From: Elmis aenea
Lineage: Eukaryota; Arthropoda; Insecta; Coleoptera; Elmidae
Reading direction: 5' to 3'
Length of the DNA: 64,000 nt
NCBI GenBank assembly: GCA_947652605.1
Contig: OX393583.1
Span: 12,813,222-12,877,221, forward strand
Positions 30,232 to 39,742 of the stretch are shown here, one piece after another. How positions within the stretch are numbered: position 1 is the stretch's first letter; each line of letters begins with the position of its first letter. Under the pieces are notes generated by a model. It ran no database searches, had not been told where the DNA came from, and saw only the letters and a list, made by a program, of their open reading frames with translations. A program made the position numbers and the translations under genes.

Positions 30232-31917
30232 TTAAACCGGTATCGCGTGTGTCTTCATATGAACACTCAGATGCACATTTTGATTAAAGCCCTTATCACA
30301 CACGGTACATTTGTACGGTTTCGAATTGTTGTGCGTCCGCATGTGAATTTCAAGATTACACTTCTGATAAAAACATTTCGCGCACACGCCACACTTGAAC
30401 GGTCGTTCGCCCGTGTGCGTCCGTAGGTGAACATTGAAATTACCCTGTATGCTGTAACACTTATCGCAAAAATCGCACTTAAACGGTTTTTCTCCCGTGT
30501 GTGTGCGCATGTGCACAATTCGATTAGACGACGTTTTGAAACATTTCGCGCACACTTCGCACTTGTACGGTTTATTATCCGTGTGCATTTTCTTGTGAAA
30601 GTTTAGGATGCTGTTGCAGATGAACCGTTTTGAACAGACATCGCATTGGTAAGGTTTTTCTCCCGTGTGGATTTTTGTGTGAACGTTTAAGTCGCTGCTC
30701 GTGTTGAAACACTTCGCGCAAACTTCACACTTGAAGGGTTTCTGCCCGGTGTGTAAGCGTAAGTGTTTGGTCAGACTGCCACTTTCATTAAAGCTCGCGT
30801 TGCACACTTTGCATCGGTACGGCTTTTCTCCCGTGTGCGTTCGCATGTGAACCGTGAGCCGACTGCTCTGCGTAAAACTTTTCGTGCAAACTTCACACCG
30901 GTACGGTTTCTCACCGGTGTGCACGCGTTTATGAACATTCAGGTTACCGCTCTTATTGAACTGTTTACCGCACACATCGCATCGGTACGGTTTCTCTCCC
31001 GTGTGTGTTCGCATGTGAAACTTCAGGTCGAAATTGTGATTGAAAGTTTTCTCGCAAACCGTGCACTTATATGGTTTTGTACTAGAGTGTATTCGCAGGT
31101 GAACGTTTAAATCGCTCACTGTAAGAAAACTTTTCGCGCAAACTTCGCACCGGAACGGTTTTAAGCCGGTGTGACGTTTCATGTGTTTATTAAGGTTGCT
31201 ATTTTCGTTGAAACTCTGGTGGCAAACGTCGCATTGGTAGGGTTTCTCGCCTGTGTGCGTTCGCATGTGGACGGTTACATGGCCGCTTCGATTGAAATTC
31301 TTCTTGCAAATTTCACACTGATACATTTTTTTATTAATAACTTTCTCATTCTTTCCATGATTATTGGGATTAACCGTTGAAATCAGACTCTCACTCTTGA
31401 TATCGTGTGCTATATTCACTTCATTTATAAGGATAATGTTTCCACCTTGTTCCCTATGACTTGCCTGTATGTTATTGCTTGATACATGCAATTCAACATT
31501 GGTAACACTCAGTTCCTTGATATCACAAGACGTTAAATGATTTGTATTTACCAGCAAATCAACAACCAAACTTCCATCGCTTTTATATCCATTGGCATAT
31601 TCATTATTTGATATGTTTTTATTACTAATTATTAAATTACTAGCAGCATTGTTTTCCTGATCGTATTGCGTTTTTACACAAACGTATTCTGGTAAAACGG
31701 GTTCAAACGACTTATTATCTTCGAGCTTATCACTTTCATATTCAGCTTTGATATTTAAAGGTAAATATTTTGCTTCAAAAACATCTGACTGTAAGTGTTC
31801 TTGATCAGCTTGATAGTCTTCTGGTTCTAGTTTTATTTGTTTATTACTTAAACTATTAGCACACTCTTCACCTAGTTCTTTATCACCCGAAAATTCATTT
31901 TTTATTGCTGTCTCCAT
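30232..31917 (-). CDS. C2H2 zinc-finger protein, subfamily B, 13 fingers
   Basis: 561 residues from ATG 31917, single exon. The N-terminal module contains IKNE (5-8), IKLEPED (28-34), YLPLNIKAE (51-59), a PVLPEYVCVK stretch and IKSE (173-176). Thirteen tandem C2H2 fingers occupy residues 201-557; all keep both cysteines and both histidines. Linkers are mostly TGEKPY/F, but several are altered (THTGLKP, HSSTKP, HTDNKP, HNNSKP), which may split the array into separately docking blocks. It is closest in N-terminal layout to the 23053 gene. Expected to be a nuclear DNA-binding regulator; the psi-K-x-E motifs suggest sumoylation. Confidence 0.93.
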   Translation of the reverse strand: METAIKNEFSGDKELGEECANSLSNKQIKLEPEDYQADQEHLQSDVFEAKYLPLNIKAEYESDKLEDNKSFEPVLPEYVCVKTQYDQENNAASNLIISNKNISNNEYANGYKSDGSLVVDLLVNTNHLTSCDIKELSVTNVELHVSSNNIQASHREQGGNIILINEVNIAHDIKSESLISTVNPNNHGKNEKVINKKMYQCEICKKNFNRSGHVTVHMRTHTGEKPYQCDVCHQSFNENSNLNKHMKRHTGLKPFRCEVCAKSFLTVSDLNVHLRIHSSTKPYKCTVCEKTFNHNFDLKFHMRTHTGEKPYRCDVCGKQFNKSGNLNVHKRVHTGEKPYRCEVCTKSFTQSSRLTVHMRTHTGEKPYRCKVCNASFNESGSLTKHLRLHTGQKPFKCEVCAKCFNTSSDLNVHTKIHTGEKPYQCDVCSKRFICNSILNFHKKMHTDNKPYKCEVCAKCFKTSSNRIVHMRTHTGEKPFKCDFCDKCYSIQGNFNVHLRTHTGERPFKCGVCAKCFYQKCNLEIHMRTHNNSKPYKCTVCDKGFNQNVHLSVHMKTHAIPV

Positions 31918-33009
31918 TGTTTTCTCGTTTATTACTGTTCTCTTTTTTTTTAACTCGACTATTCGCTGACAATCTGCATTTGCACTATAAATCAGTGATT
32001 AATTTTAAAACTGCAATCCACATTTTTCTGTAACCATATCATTGATACCATCACATTTATTAATTTTTTGAATTTCCACTTAAAGAACATTAATTATTAA
32101 AAAGAAGGCTTCATAATACTTGTTTTTCAACTTACATAAACATAAACTTTTTATTTTAAACTTGATTTATTATGATGAAAGAAGGAAGGTGTGTTGGTTA
32201 TCTTCCGACGTCATGTTGGCTGATAAATTTTAGTAATTGCAATAATTCTGTATCAAACACAAGACATGCTTTAAATATGGGTGTTGGATTTTAATAGCGA
32301 ATAAATGATTTATTTATCATAGCACCACTTAGGTTAGGATTTATCTCGCTAATCAAAGTAGAATTGTTTTATTTGAACTACGATGCGCCATTTAAACTAC
32401 GCTCAAGTCAGTACATTAGCTCTACCATACCTGAGCACTGTAACTAATTGAAAATTAAAAATTATTAACCTATCGCCATTAAAATCTTCAATGGTTCGTC
32501 AATCTCCTTGGGATATCTATGCGGAATCATATCGAGTTATCATATTTAGACAATAAGTCACAGTTATTTATTTAACTAACGAATTTTAAAATATCTTTAA
32601 AGATTAGTAATGTAATACTAGTCTAGTATGCTTCGCAGATTAATTCCTTAACATTTACCCATAAAAAGAGCTTAAAAAGTGGTGCATTAGGACTTTTAAA
32701 GGTAAACTTCAGATGGTGTACACTGTCATGGCGGCTTGGAAGATCAAGTGTACTTCGGATATGTTCGTGTGGAAAGCAGTTGCTTTAACTTTAACCTAAC
32801 CGTCATTCATTTGGTCGGTAGAGGGTCAGGTTAAAGCTTTTTTGTTTTAAATAAGTGATGAAAATGAAGATAATACATTTGGTATTTTGTAAGCTCAACG
32901 CTCATAATCGACATGGAAATATCCGGGGTACACTTGATCCATACCAGGACGCCATGACGGTGTCCACGATCTGAAGATTACCCAGCTTTTCACCTGTGTT
33001 GGTTCACTT
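31918..33009. other. Spacer upstream of the 30232-31917 gene
   Basis: AT-rich. Holds the third copy of the TTTGGTCRGTA inverted repeat (32782-32837) and, at 32940-32985, a CATGACGGTGTCCACGATCTG motif similar to 8636-8655. No gene seen. Confidence 0.4.
32782..32837. repeat. Third copy of the TTTGGTCRGTA inverted repeat
   Basis: GCTTTAACTTTAACC through GGTTAAAGC; same family as 8460-8741. Confidence 0.5.
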
Positions 33010-33599
33010 CATTGAATAAAAAAATATAGGAAGAGGAAGGAGCTTTAATACTATACTGCAGCGTTTGAGCGGCGACGGAAATGACGACATAAATGGCCTC
33101 TGATGGCGGCCGATTTTGACAGGTGAAGCAGTCAAGAAATTTAGAGTTGTGTGCTACAATGCAATGGTTAGTTGCAGATATTGTAGTCTTACTACGTCAA
33201 AAAATGTTGGAAATTAAAAGATTACGTTTCATGGGTAACTAGACATTAATATTTTGTAGTGTAATCATGTATTAAAAATTTGATGTGGTCTGTCAAAATG
33301 GAATGTCATATCAGTGGCGTGCATTTGTGTACTGCATATTTTTTAAATCTCGTAATAAACAATCAAAATATTGAAATATGCTGTCGTTTTTTTAATTGCC
33401 TCAACCACGAAACAAAATATAAATAAGTAAATAACAGGTCCAAGTCAAAACAAAGCAAATATTTACATTATTCAATACAATATTAAAAAATGTTAGATAC
33501 GCCACTGAGAAGCGGAAACATGCATCCGCCATATTCAGAAGCCATTTAGGATGCCTTAGGATAGCTAAAATGCTCCTTTCTTTATCTTTTTATTCAATG
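33010..33599 (+). mobile_element. P-like MITE, copy 1
   Basis: 590 bp with inverted ends beginning CATTGAATAAAAA; flanks GGTTCAC(TT) and GGTTCAC(AA) give a decayed 7-9-bp duplication. Inside, at about 33160-33235, MVSCRYCSLTTSKNVGN then KITFHG resembles the start of a THAP zinc finger and is followed by a splice-donor-like GTAACT. An 8-bp duplication and a THAP remnant suggest the P superfamily. Copy 2 lies in opposite orientation at 35418-36006. Confidence 0.7.
33589..33594 (-). terminator. Poly(A) signal inside a transposon end
   Basis: AATAAA on the minus strand, 46 bp downstream of the stop of the 33640-35085 gene. It lies in the terminal repeat of the P-like MITE. No other AATAAA lies between it and the stop. 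Confidence 0.5.
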
Positions 33600-33639
33600 G
33601 GTTCACAAGCAACTCGCCAATAACAATAAACCCTCACAT

Positions 33640-35085
33640 TTAAACATTTTGAACAGTATGGGTTCGCATATGAACATTTAGTTTATATTTACTAATAAAA
33701 CATTTTTTACAAACGTCACATTCATGAGATTTTTTTCCCGAGTGCATCAACAAATGAAGTTTTAATGTACTTTTAACACTAAACAATTTCGAGCAAACTT
33801 CGCATTCGAAAGGTTTTTCTCCAGAGTGCGTTCGTTTATGGTTGTCTAGAATATTCTTATGACTAAAACACTTCGCGCAAACTTCGCACTCGAACGGTTT
33901 TTCTCCTGTGTGGGTTCGCATATGTTTTTTAAGTGTGCTGCTGTCGATAAAACTTTTTGTGCAAACTTCGCATCCAAACGGTTTTTCTCCCGTATGAGTA
34001 CGCATATGAACGCCCAGGTTGTATGTGCTGATGAAACTTTTCGCACACATCTCGCACTTATGCGGCTTTTCTCCTGTGTGCGTACGTGAATGAACATTGA
34101 GGTTACTCTTCAGTCTGAAACTTTTCTCGCAGATTTCACATTGGTAAGGTTTTTCGCTAGTGTGCGTCCGCTGATGAACATGCAAGTCCCCGAAAATATA
34201 AAAACATTTTCCACAAATGTCGCATTCAAACCGTCTTTCACCACCATGAATCATCTTATGCCTTTTCAGTGCACTGTTATTGATGAAACACTTCGTGCAA
34301 ACATCACACCGAAATGGTTTTTCTCCTGTATGGGTTCGCATATGGACGTTCAGTTTATATCTATCCACAAAACATTTGGTGCAAATTTCACATTGATGCG
34401 GTTTTCCAATTGTGTGCGTTCTTTTGTGTACACTAAGGCTACTAGCATTGCCAAGATTTTTCTGGCAAATATTACATTGATATAAAGTTTTATCATCGTT
34501 ACAAACCCTACCTTTACCTTTAGCTGTCAACCTCCTACTTTCAACGTAGTCTATATTTACTCCTTCCTTAACATCACTGTCAAGCAGTTCAACTGCATTA
34601 CACATTTGTTTTTGTTCATTCGACGCATGCAATATATCACACTTAATTCCCAGTGTTTGATGGTTCACCTCCGACCCAACATTATCCACATTCCCTAAAT
34701 AGGTTCCACCATCTGACCTATAACCATTGAGGTAGTTTTTATTATAAATGCTGGTATTTCCATTATGGGCTGATAAAGTATTAATTAACTTTAGCTGCTC
34801 ATCGAGTGGTTTATTTACAAAAACATATTCAGGTAAATCTGGTTCAAACAACTTATTATCTTCATTTCTTCCATTTTCCGATTTAATAAACAAGTGCTCA
34901 TATTTTGGTTCTACTTGCTCGTCATTTGCTTCAGTTTTGATATTTAAAGGATTATACTTTTCTTCAAAACCATCATCATACTCATCTTTTTTATGATCAA
35001 TTTCTAATTGATATTCTTCTGGTTCAAGTTTAATTTCGCTATTACTTATGTCAGTTGCACACTTTTTATTTTTAATCGATTCCAT
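33640..35085 (-). CDS. C2H2 zinc-finger protein, subfamily B, 10 fingers
   Basis: 481 residues from ATG 35085, starting MESIKNKKCATD. The module has IKLEPEE (18-24), FEEKYNPLNIKTE (40-52), IKSE (67-70) and PDLPEYVFVN. Ten C2H2 fingers occupy residues 204-477; finger 1 has Leu for the core Phe (KNLGNASSL). The last linker differs (HSGKKSH), and the last finger's helix (ISKYKLN) resembles finger 2 (VDRYKLN), a sign of duplication inside the array. The gene lies between two inverted copies of a P-like MITE; the downstream copy supplies the nearest poly(A) signal. On the minus strand a TTTCAG occurs 12 bp before the ATG region, so a 5' UTR intron is possible. Confidence 0.93.
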   Translation of the reverse strand: MESIKNKKCATDISNSEIKLEPEEYQLEIDHKKDEYDDGFEEKYNPLNIKTEANDEQVEPKYEHLFIKSENGRNEDNKLFEPDLPEYVFVNKPLDEQLKLINTLSAHNGNTSIYNKNYLNGYRSDGGTYLGNVDNVGSEVNHQTLGIKCDILHASNEQKQMCNAVELLDSDVKEGVNIDYVESRRLTAKGKGRVCNDDKTLYQCNICQKNLGNASSLSVHKRTHTIGKPHQCEICTKCFVDRYKLNVHMRTHTGEKPFRCDVCTKCFINNSALKRHKMIHGGERRFECDICGKCFYIFGDLHVHQRTHTSEKPYQCEICEKSFRLKSNLNVHSRTHTGEKPHKCEMCAKSFISTYNLGVHMRTHTGEKPFGCEVCTKSFIDSSTLKKHMRTHTGEKPFECEVCAKCFSHKNILDNHKRTHSGEKPFECEVCSKLFSVKSTLKLHLLMHSGKKSHECDVCKKCFISKYKLNVHMRTHTVQNV

Positions 35086-35409
35086 GTCCTGACTGAAACT
35101 GATTTTACTACATAGATTTGGCCAATCTTTAAACTTCTGTGTTGCTCAAAAAATACGGTTTGACAGCTAAAAATCTCTAATGCATTGTATCCATTGGCAA
35201 TGGCAGTAGCGCCAACCTTAATTGGTTGAAATTAACTTTGAAATAATAATTTTAAACTTTTGATTGTTTAGCTCGTCAGTTTTTAACTTATGAATAAAAA
35301 ATTGCATTATTTTGTGTAATAATTGGTATGTGTTCATAATTATTTATATATAGAGTGTTTGAAATTCGAGTTTAAGCATGGGGATCTCGCTTATTGTTAT
35401 AGCTAGCGT
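35086..35409. other. Upstream region of the 33640-35085 gene
   Basis: AT-rich presumed promoter region. A fragment reading GAGTTTAAGCATGGGGATCTCGC (35370) matches the end of the fold-back element at 59453-60960. Confidence 0.35.
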
Positions 35410-35417
35410 ATAGGTAT

Positions 35418-36006
35418 CATTGAATAAAAAGATAAAGGAAGGAGCTTTATAGCGATACTAGAGCGTCCAGGTTAGCCTCTCAATATGGCGAATGCACGTT
35501 TCCGCTTCTCAGTGGCGTATCTAACATTTTTAAATATGTATTGAATAATATAATTATTTGCTTTGTTTTGACTTGAGCCTGTTATTTACTTATTTATTTC
35601 TTGTTTCGTGGTTGAGGGAATTAAAAAAACGACAGCACACATCAATATTTGCATTGTTTATTATGAGAGTTAAAAAATATGCTGTACAAAAATGCACGCC
35701 ACTGATATGACATACCATTTTGACAGACCACATCAAATTTTCAATACATGATTACACTACAAAATATTAATGTCTACTTACCTATGAAACGTAATCTTTT
35801 AATCTTCAACATTTTTTGACGTAGTAAGACTACAAGATCTGCAGCTAACCTTTGTAGCACACAAAACTCTAAATTTCTCCGACTGTCTGACCTGTCACAA
35901 GTCACAACCGGCTGCCATCAGAGGCCTTTTATGTCGTAATTTCCGTCGCCGCTGAAACGCTGCAGTGTAGTATTAAAAGCTCCTTCCTTTATCTTTTTAT
36001 TCAATG
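35418..36006 (-). mobile_element. P-like MITE, copy 2, TSD ATAGGTAT
   Basis: 589 bp, same family as 33010-33599 but inverted. The ends CATTGAATAAAAAGATAAAG are flanked by the perfect 8-bp duplication ATAGGTAT (35410-35417 and 36007-36014). The THAP-like piece (minus strand) ends KITFHR followed by a good splice donor, GTAAGT, as expected for the first exon of a THAP transposase. Confidence 0.82.
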
Positions 36007-36014
36007 ATAGGTAT

Positions 36015-36580
36015 AGGCGTAGATTTAAATTTGGTTCTTATTAATAATCCGAAGAGAAACGGGAAATATCTCAAACGATTTTCGAATATTGCTTATTAGA
36101 TTTTAAAAAGTGCTGTTAGCATTATTATTCGGTAAAAAACAGCGTTAAAAATAGTTTACACTTTAGGACGCCCGAAGCCATAAAGATTTTTATTTAAGAG
36201 CGTATCTCTTAAACCGTTAGAGATAACTGAGTTCTGTTTGGTGCAGAAAATTCGTTAATATTTTGTTACAATTTCGTCGTCGTACATTCAAGAGTGCGCG
36301 TTTGCTTTAAAACAGTACCTATTTGTTTTTTATTTCCTTTAAATATTGAAACTATAACAATTTTGCTACACGCTACACCTTTGTACATTTAAAGTTTTAA
36401 CTTCATTCGTATATCAATTTAAATAAAATTGATGAAATAATATTAAAGCAGCATCAACACAAAACGAGTTAGGTGCGCATTCTTATCCATCTTTACCTTA
36501 TCCTGTGACAAGTGACAACTGAACTGTATGTACATCATTCATACATTCAATAAAACATAATTTATAATTGTCTTAAAATT
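36015..36580. other. Spacer
   Basis: No gene seen. The region near 36490-36600 resembles 39590-39690, showing that the duplication of the two following genes included 3' flanking DNA. TTTATT at 36581-36586 gives AATAAA on the minus strand, 45 bp after the next gene's stop. Confidence 0.4.
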
Positions 36581-36630
36581 TTTATTATCAATTATTACAA
36601 ACATTTTGTAAATCATTTCAACTACATATA

Positions 36631-38262
36631 TTAAGATTTCAACTTATATGTTAATCGCCTGTAAGGATTTCCAACAGAGTGTGTCATTATATGAAAACTA
36701 AGCGCCATATTATAAGTGTAACGTTTTGCGCAAATGTCACACTTGTACGGTTTTTTACGGATGTTACACTTTAGCGGTTTCTTGCGGGTGTTACACTTTA
36801 GCGGTTTCTTGTGGGTGTTACACTTTAGCGGTTTCTTGCGGGTGTTACACTTTAACGTTTTCTTACAGATCTGTTTTATTATATGATCTTTACAATGAAT
36901 GTTACATGTGAAACATTTTGCACAAACATCACAGTTGTACTTATTTTTAAGGGTGTGTTTTTTCATATGATGTTCAAGACGAATCTCACATGTAAAGCAT
37001 TTCGCACAAATATAACACTGGTACGGGTTCCTATTTGTGTGGGCTCTCATGTGAGTTATTAAATAACTACTACGATTAAAACATTTTGCACAGACATCGC
37101 ACTTGAACGATTTATCTCGGGAGTGTACTATAAGATGTTTTTTCAGTGCATCACTAAATTCAAAAGATCTCCCACAATAGCCACACTCGTAGTATTTATC
37201 ATCATTGTGGACAGTGAAGTGCTTTTCCAGTGTACTGTTATCGATGAAACATTTTGCGCAAACATTACAACAAATTGGTTTATCAGAGGTGTGCGTCCTC
37301 ATATGCTCACTAAGATGTGTAATGGAACTAATACATATCCTACAAACATCGCATTTGTACCGATTGTCATTGTAGTGTTCCATTAAATATTTAAAATTGT
37401 TGAATAGCTTTTTGCAAATATAACAATTGTATGGTTTTCCACAAACGTGTGTTTCCATATGTTTTTGCAATTCAGTGTTTTCAGTAAAACCTTGTGAGCA
37501 AACTTGGCAGGTAAATGATGTTTTTTCGGAATGATTCTTCATATGTCGTTTCAGTAAACTGCGAAGATTAAAAGATTCCATGCAAACATCACACTCAAAC
37601 GGTTTTCCATTCGTATGTGATCTCTTGTGCAAACTAAGGCCACCACGACTACTGCAAATTTTTGCACAAAGATCACATTTATATATATTTTTACCAACAT
37701 CTTCACTTTCATTTTTATGAACCTTGCTGTCACTTTTAGCCGTCGAACTTCCACTGTTGAGATTTTGCAGTTGTTCTGCATCACACATTTGTTTAGGTTC
37801 ATTCGATGCCAGCAATGGAACATATGTCCCTTCAAATGTTTCATCAGGTTGTTTATTTGATGTTTTTAATGGATAATACCCACTTTCCACTGTTTTACTG
37901 TTTAAAGCAACTTCATTCAATTTGCCAGTTCCAATATTCAATCTTACGTTGCCATTATCCCAGTTTCTATAATCACTGCTCGGAATATTTCCGTTATCAG
38001 CTATTAAATAACCTGTAAAGTTTTGATGTTCATTGTTTTGTTTATTTGGAAGATCGTGTCCAGGTAAATTTGGTCCGAACAACTTACTATCTTCATTTGT
38101 TTCATTTTTGATATTTAAAGGATTATATTTTTCTTCAAAACTATCATCACACTCGTTTTCTTCATAATATAAAACAGTTTGTGATTGATATTCTTCTGGT
38201 TCAAGTTTAATTTCGTTATTACTTACGTTAGTTGCACACTCTTTGTTTTTGATCGACTCCAT
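36631..38262 (-). CDS. C2H2 zinc-finger protein, subfamily B, with in-frame minisatellite
   Basis: 543 residues from ATG 38262. The module has IKLEPEE (18-24), FEEKYNPLNIKNE (42-54) and an echo, FEGTYVPLL (143-151). From residue 195 there are about 11 finger units, but several are damaged. Finger 1 has Cys for the core Phe. Finger 4 (YNCYICKKLF...EHYNDN) lacks its last histidine. Finger 10 ends HIIKQIC, a C2HC pattern. Between finger 10 and the last finger are four tandem 9-residue units of KKPLKCNTR type (DNA 36751-36858). The C-terminus is RRLTYKLKS after the last finger. The sister gene at 39743 has one such unit. This looks like a fast-evolving gene, functional or recently relaxed. Confidence 0.9.
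   Translation of the reverse strand: MESIKNKECATNVSNNEIKLEPEEYQSQTVLYYEENECDDSFEEKYNPLNIKNETNEDSKLFGPNLPGHDLPNKQNNEHQNFTGYLIADNGNIPSSDYRNWDNGNVRLNIGTGKLNEVALNSKTVESGYYPLKTSNKQPDETFEGTYVPLLASNEPKQMCDAEQLQNLNSGSSTAKSDSKVHKNESEDVGKNIYKCDLCAKICSSRGGLSLHKRSHTNGKPFECDVCMESFNLRSLLKRHMKNHSEKTSFTCQVCSQGFTENTELQKHMETHVCGKPYNCYICKKLFNNFKYLMEHYNDNRYKCDVCRICISSITHLSEHMRTHTSDKPICCNVCAKCFIDNSTLEKHFTVHNDDKYYECGYCGRSFEFSDALKKHLIVHSRDKSFKCDVCAKCFNRSSYLITHMRAHTNRNPYQCYICAKCFTCEIRLEHHMKKHTLKNKYNCDVCAKCFTCNIHCKDHIIKQICKKTLKCNTRKKPLKCNTHKKPLKCNTRKKPLKCNIRKKPYKCDICAKRYTYNMALSFHIMTHSVGNPYRRLTYKLKS
36751..36858 (-). repeat. 27-bp coding minisatellite, four units
   Basis: Four consecutive 27-bp units (starts 36751, 36778, 36805, 36832) differ by only a few bases and encode KKPLKCNTR-like repeats. 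Being a multiple of three, they keep the downstream finger in frame. Confidence 0.92.
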
Positions 38263-38408
38263 ATCTCGACCGAAATAGTTTTTACTGCAAAGATTGCTTA
38301 AACTTCTGTATTGCCAACAAAATACGTTTTGACAGCAAATCTATAATATGTCTATAATATTTTGTACCCATTGGCAATGATATCTTCATTATATCTAATA
38401 AACATAAT

Positions 38409-39077
38409 AGGTGCGTTCGGGACGTACGCTCTTTTTGCTTTATTTGCTCTTTTTTGCTCCACAGCGTTCGGGACGCGACTTTGGAGTAAAAAAGTTCGCT
38501 CCGAAGGGCGTTCGGGACTGCATAAGTGGAGTAAATAAATCTACTCTAATTTGCACCACCTCTGAAGCTGGGGCAAGCTGAGCTCGCGAAAGAAGACATG
38601 CACATTACGGATTGTCTACGTTTGAATTCTTTGAATTGCCAGGTACAGCATAAGAATAAGATACAGTTAACATCCAGGCTTCGTGTTATTGTGTTGAATT
38701 AGTTAACAACAATTTCTTGTGGACAGTAATTAACTTTCGATATAATTCCCTATTATTAAAACAAAATTTTGGGAAGTTAAATGGTTTCATATCATGACAT
38801 TTTACATCAATTTTATAACCAAATAATCTAACAAATTCGAAGCAATACAATGTGTTGCTTGTTTTACTTACAATGATGTCTGATTAGACCAACTAGACCG
38901 GTCTACAACAAAATAGTGAGGTTACCTTTATATTTGAAATATCCGCTGATTTTCTGCACTTATACGTTCCGAACGCACAAGATTTACTCTTGGAGGCTCT
39001 GAGACCACGTGATTACAATCTCACTCCAATCCTGTCCAATCCACTCCAATTTGGGAGCGTGCGTCCCGAACGCACCT
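38409..39077. mobile_element. DNA transposon with GGTGCGTTCGGGACG ends
   Basis: AGGTGCGTTCGGGACG at the left and its complement at the right, flanked by AAT (or TA, if the element is read two bases shorter at each end). Three further GCGTTCGGGAC motifs lie near the left end (38464-38516). No transposase frame; probably Harbinger- or mariner-like. Confidence 0.7.
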
Positions 39078-39080
39078 AAT

Positions 39081-39666
39081 ATCGCGCATTCTCTATCTTC
39101 ACAATGAGTGGAAAGTGAAGCCGATCGAATGAAATGGAAATATGTACCTCTCTTTCTAAGGTGTACTTTTCACAGTTGGCAGCAAACATAGACAATCAAA
39201 TAAAACTAGGATTACTAACAGAGCCTGCATGAAAATTGTTGAGGTCATGTTATGAAACGTGATTTTTGTAAATTACGCATGCAGACACCGATGTTTAACA
39301 ATCCGAGGCGAATTAGTACAAACCATAACAGGTTTTTGTATATTAATTGTAGTTTTTACAAATCGTAGATCATCAATGTCAAATGTCATATTTTTAAACT
39401 GTTAAATATTAGGTAAACATTACGCGCGCTTCTCACGTCCAATCCGATGTATATTAGCTGTCAATGGTCCAATCGCCGCATTAAAAAGAGAGGATGTATA
39501 TCTGTACCGTTGACTATATATTACGCAAAATTTGAACTACTAGCAATATATGTTTATTGGATATCTATATGGTTTATTATTAGATATATGCTTTGTGACA
39601 ACTGTATGTCATTCATACATTTTTACTGAAAAATAAACTACAATTGTCTAACTGAAAAAGTTTTTT
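39081..39666. other. Spacer
   Basis: No gene seen; the right part is shared with 36490-36600. TTTATT at 39667-39672 provides AATAAA on the minus strand, 71 bp after the stop of the next gene. Confidence 0.35.
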
Positions 39667-39742
39667 TTTATTAATGTGAGCACTTACACAAACATTTTGT
39701 AAATCATTTCAACTACTTATATGGTTTCAATTAATATGTTAA

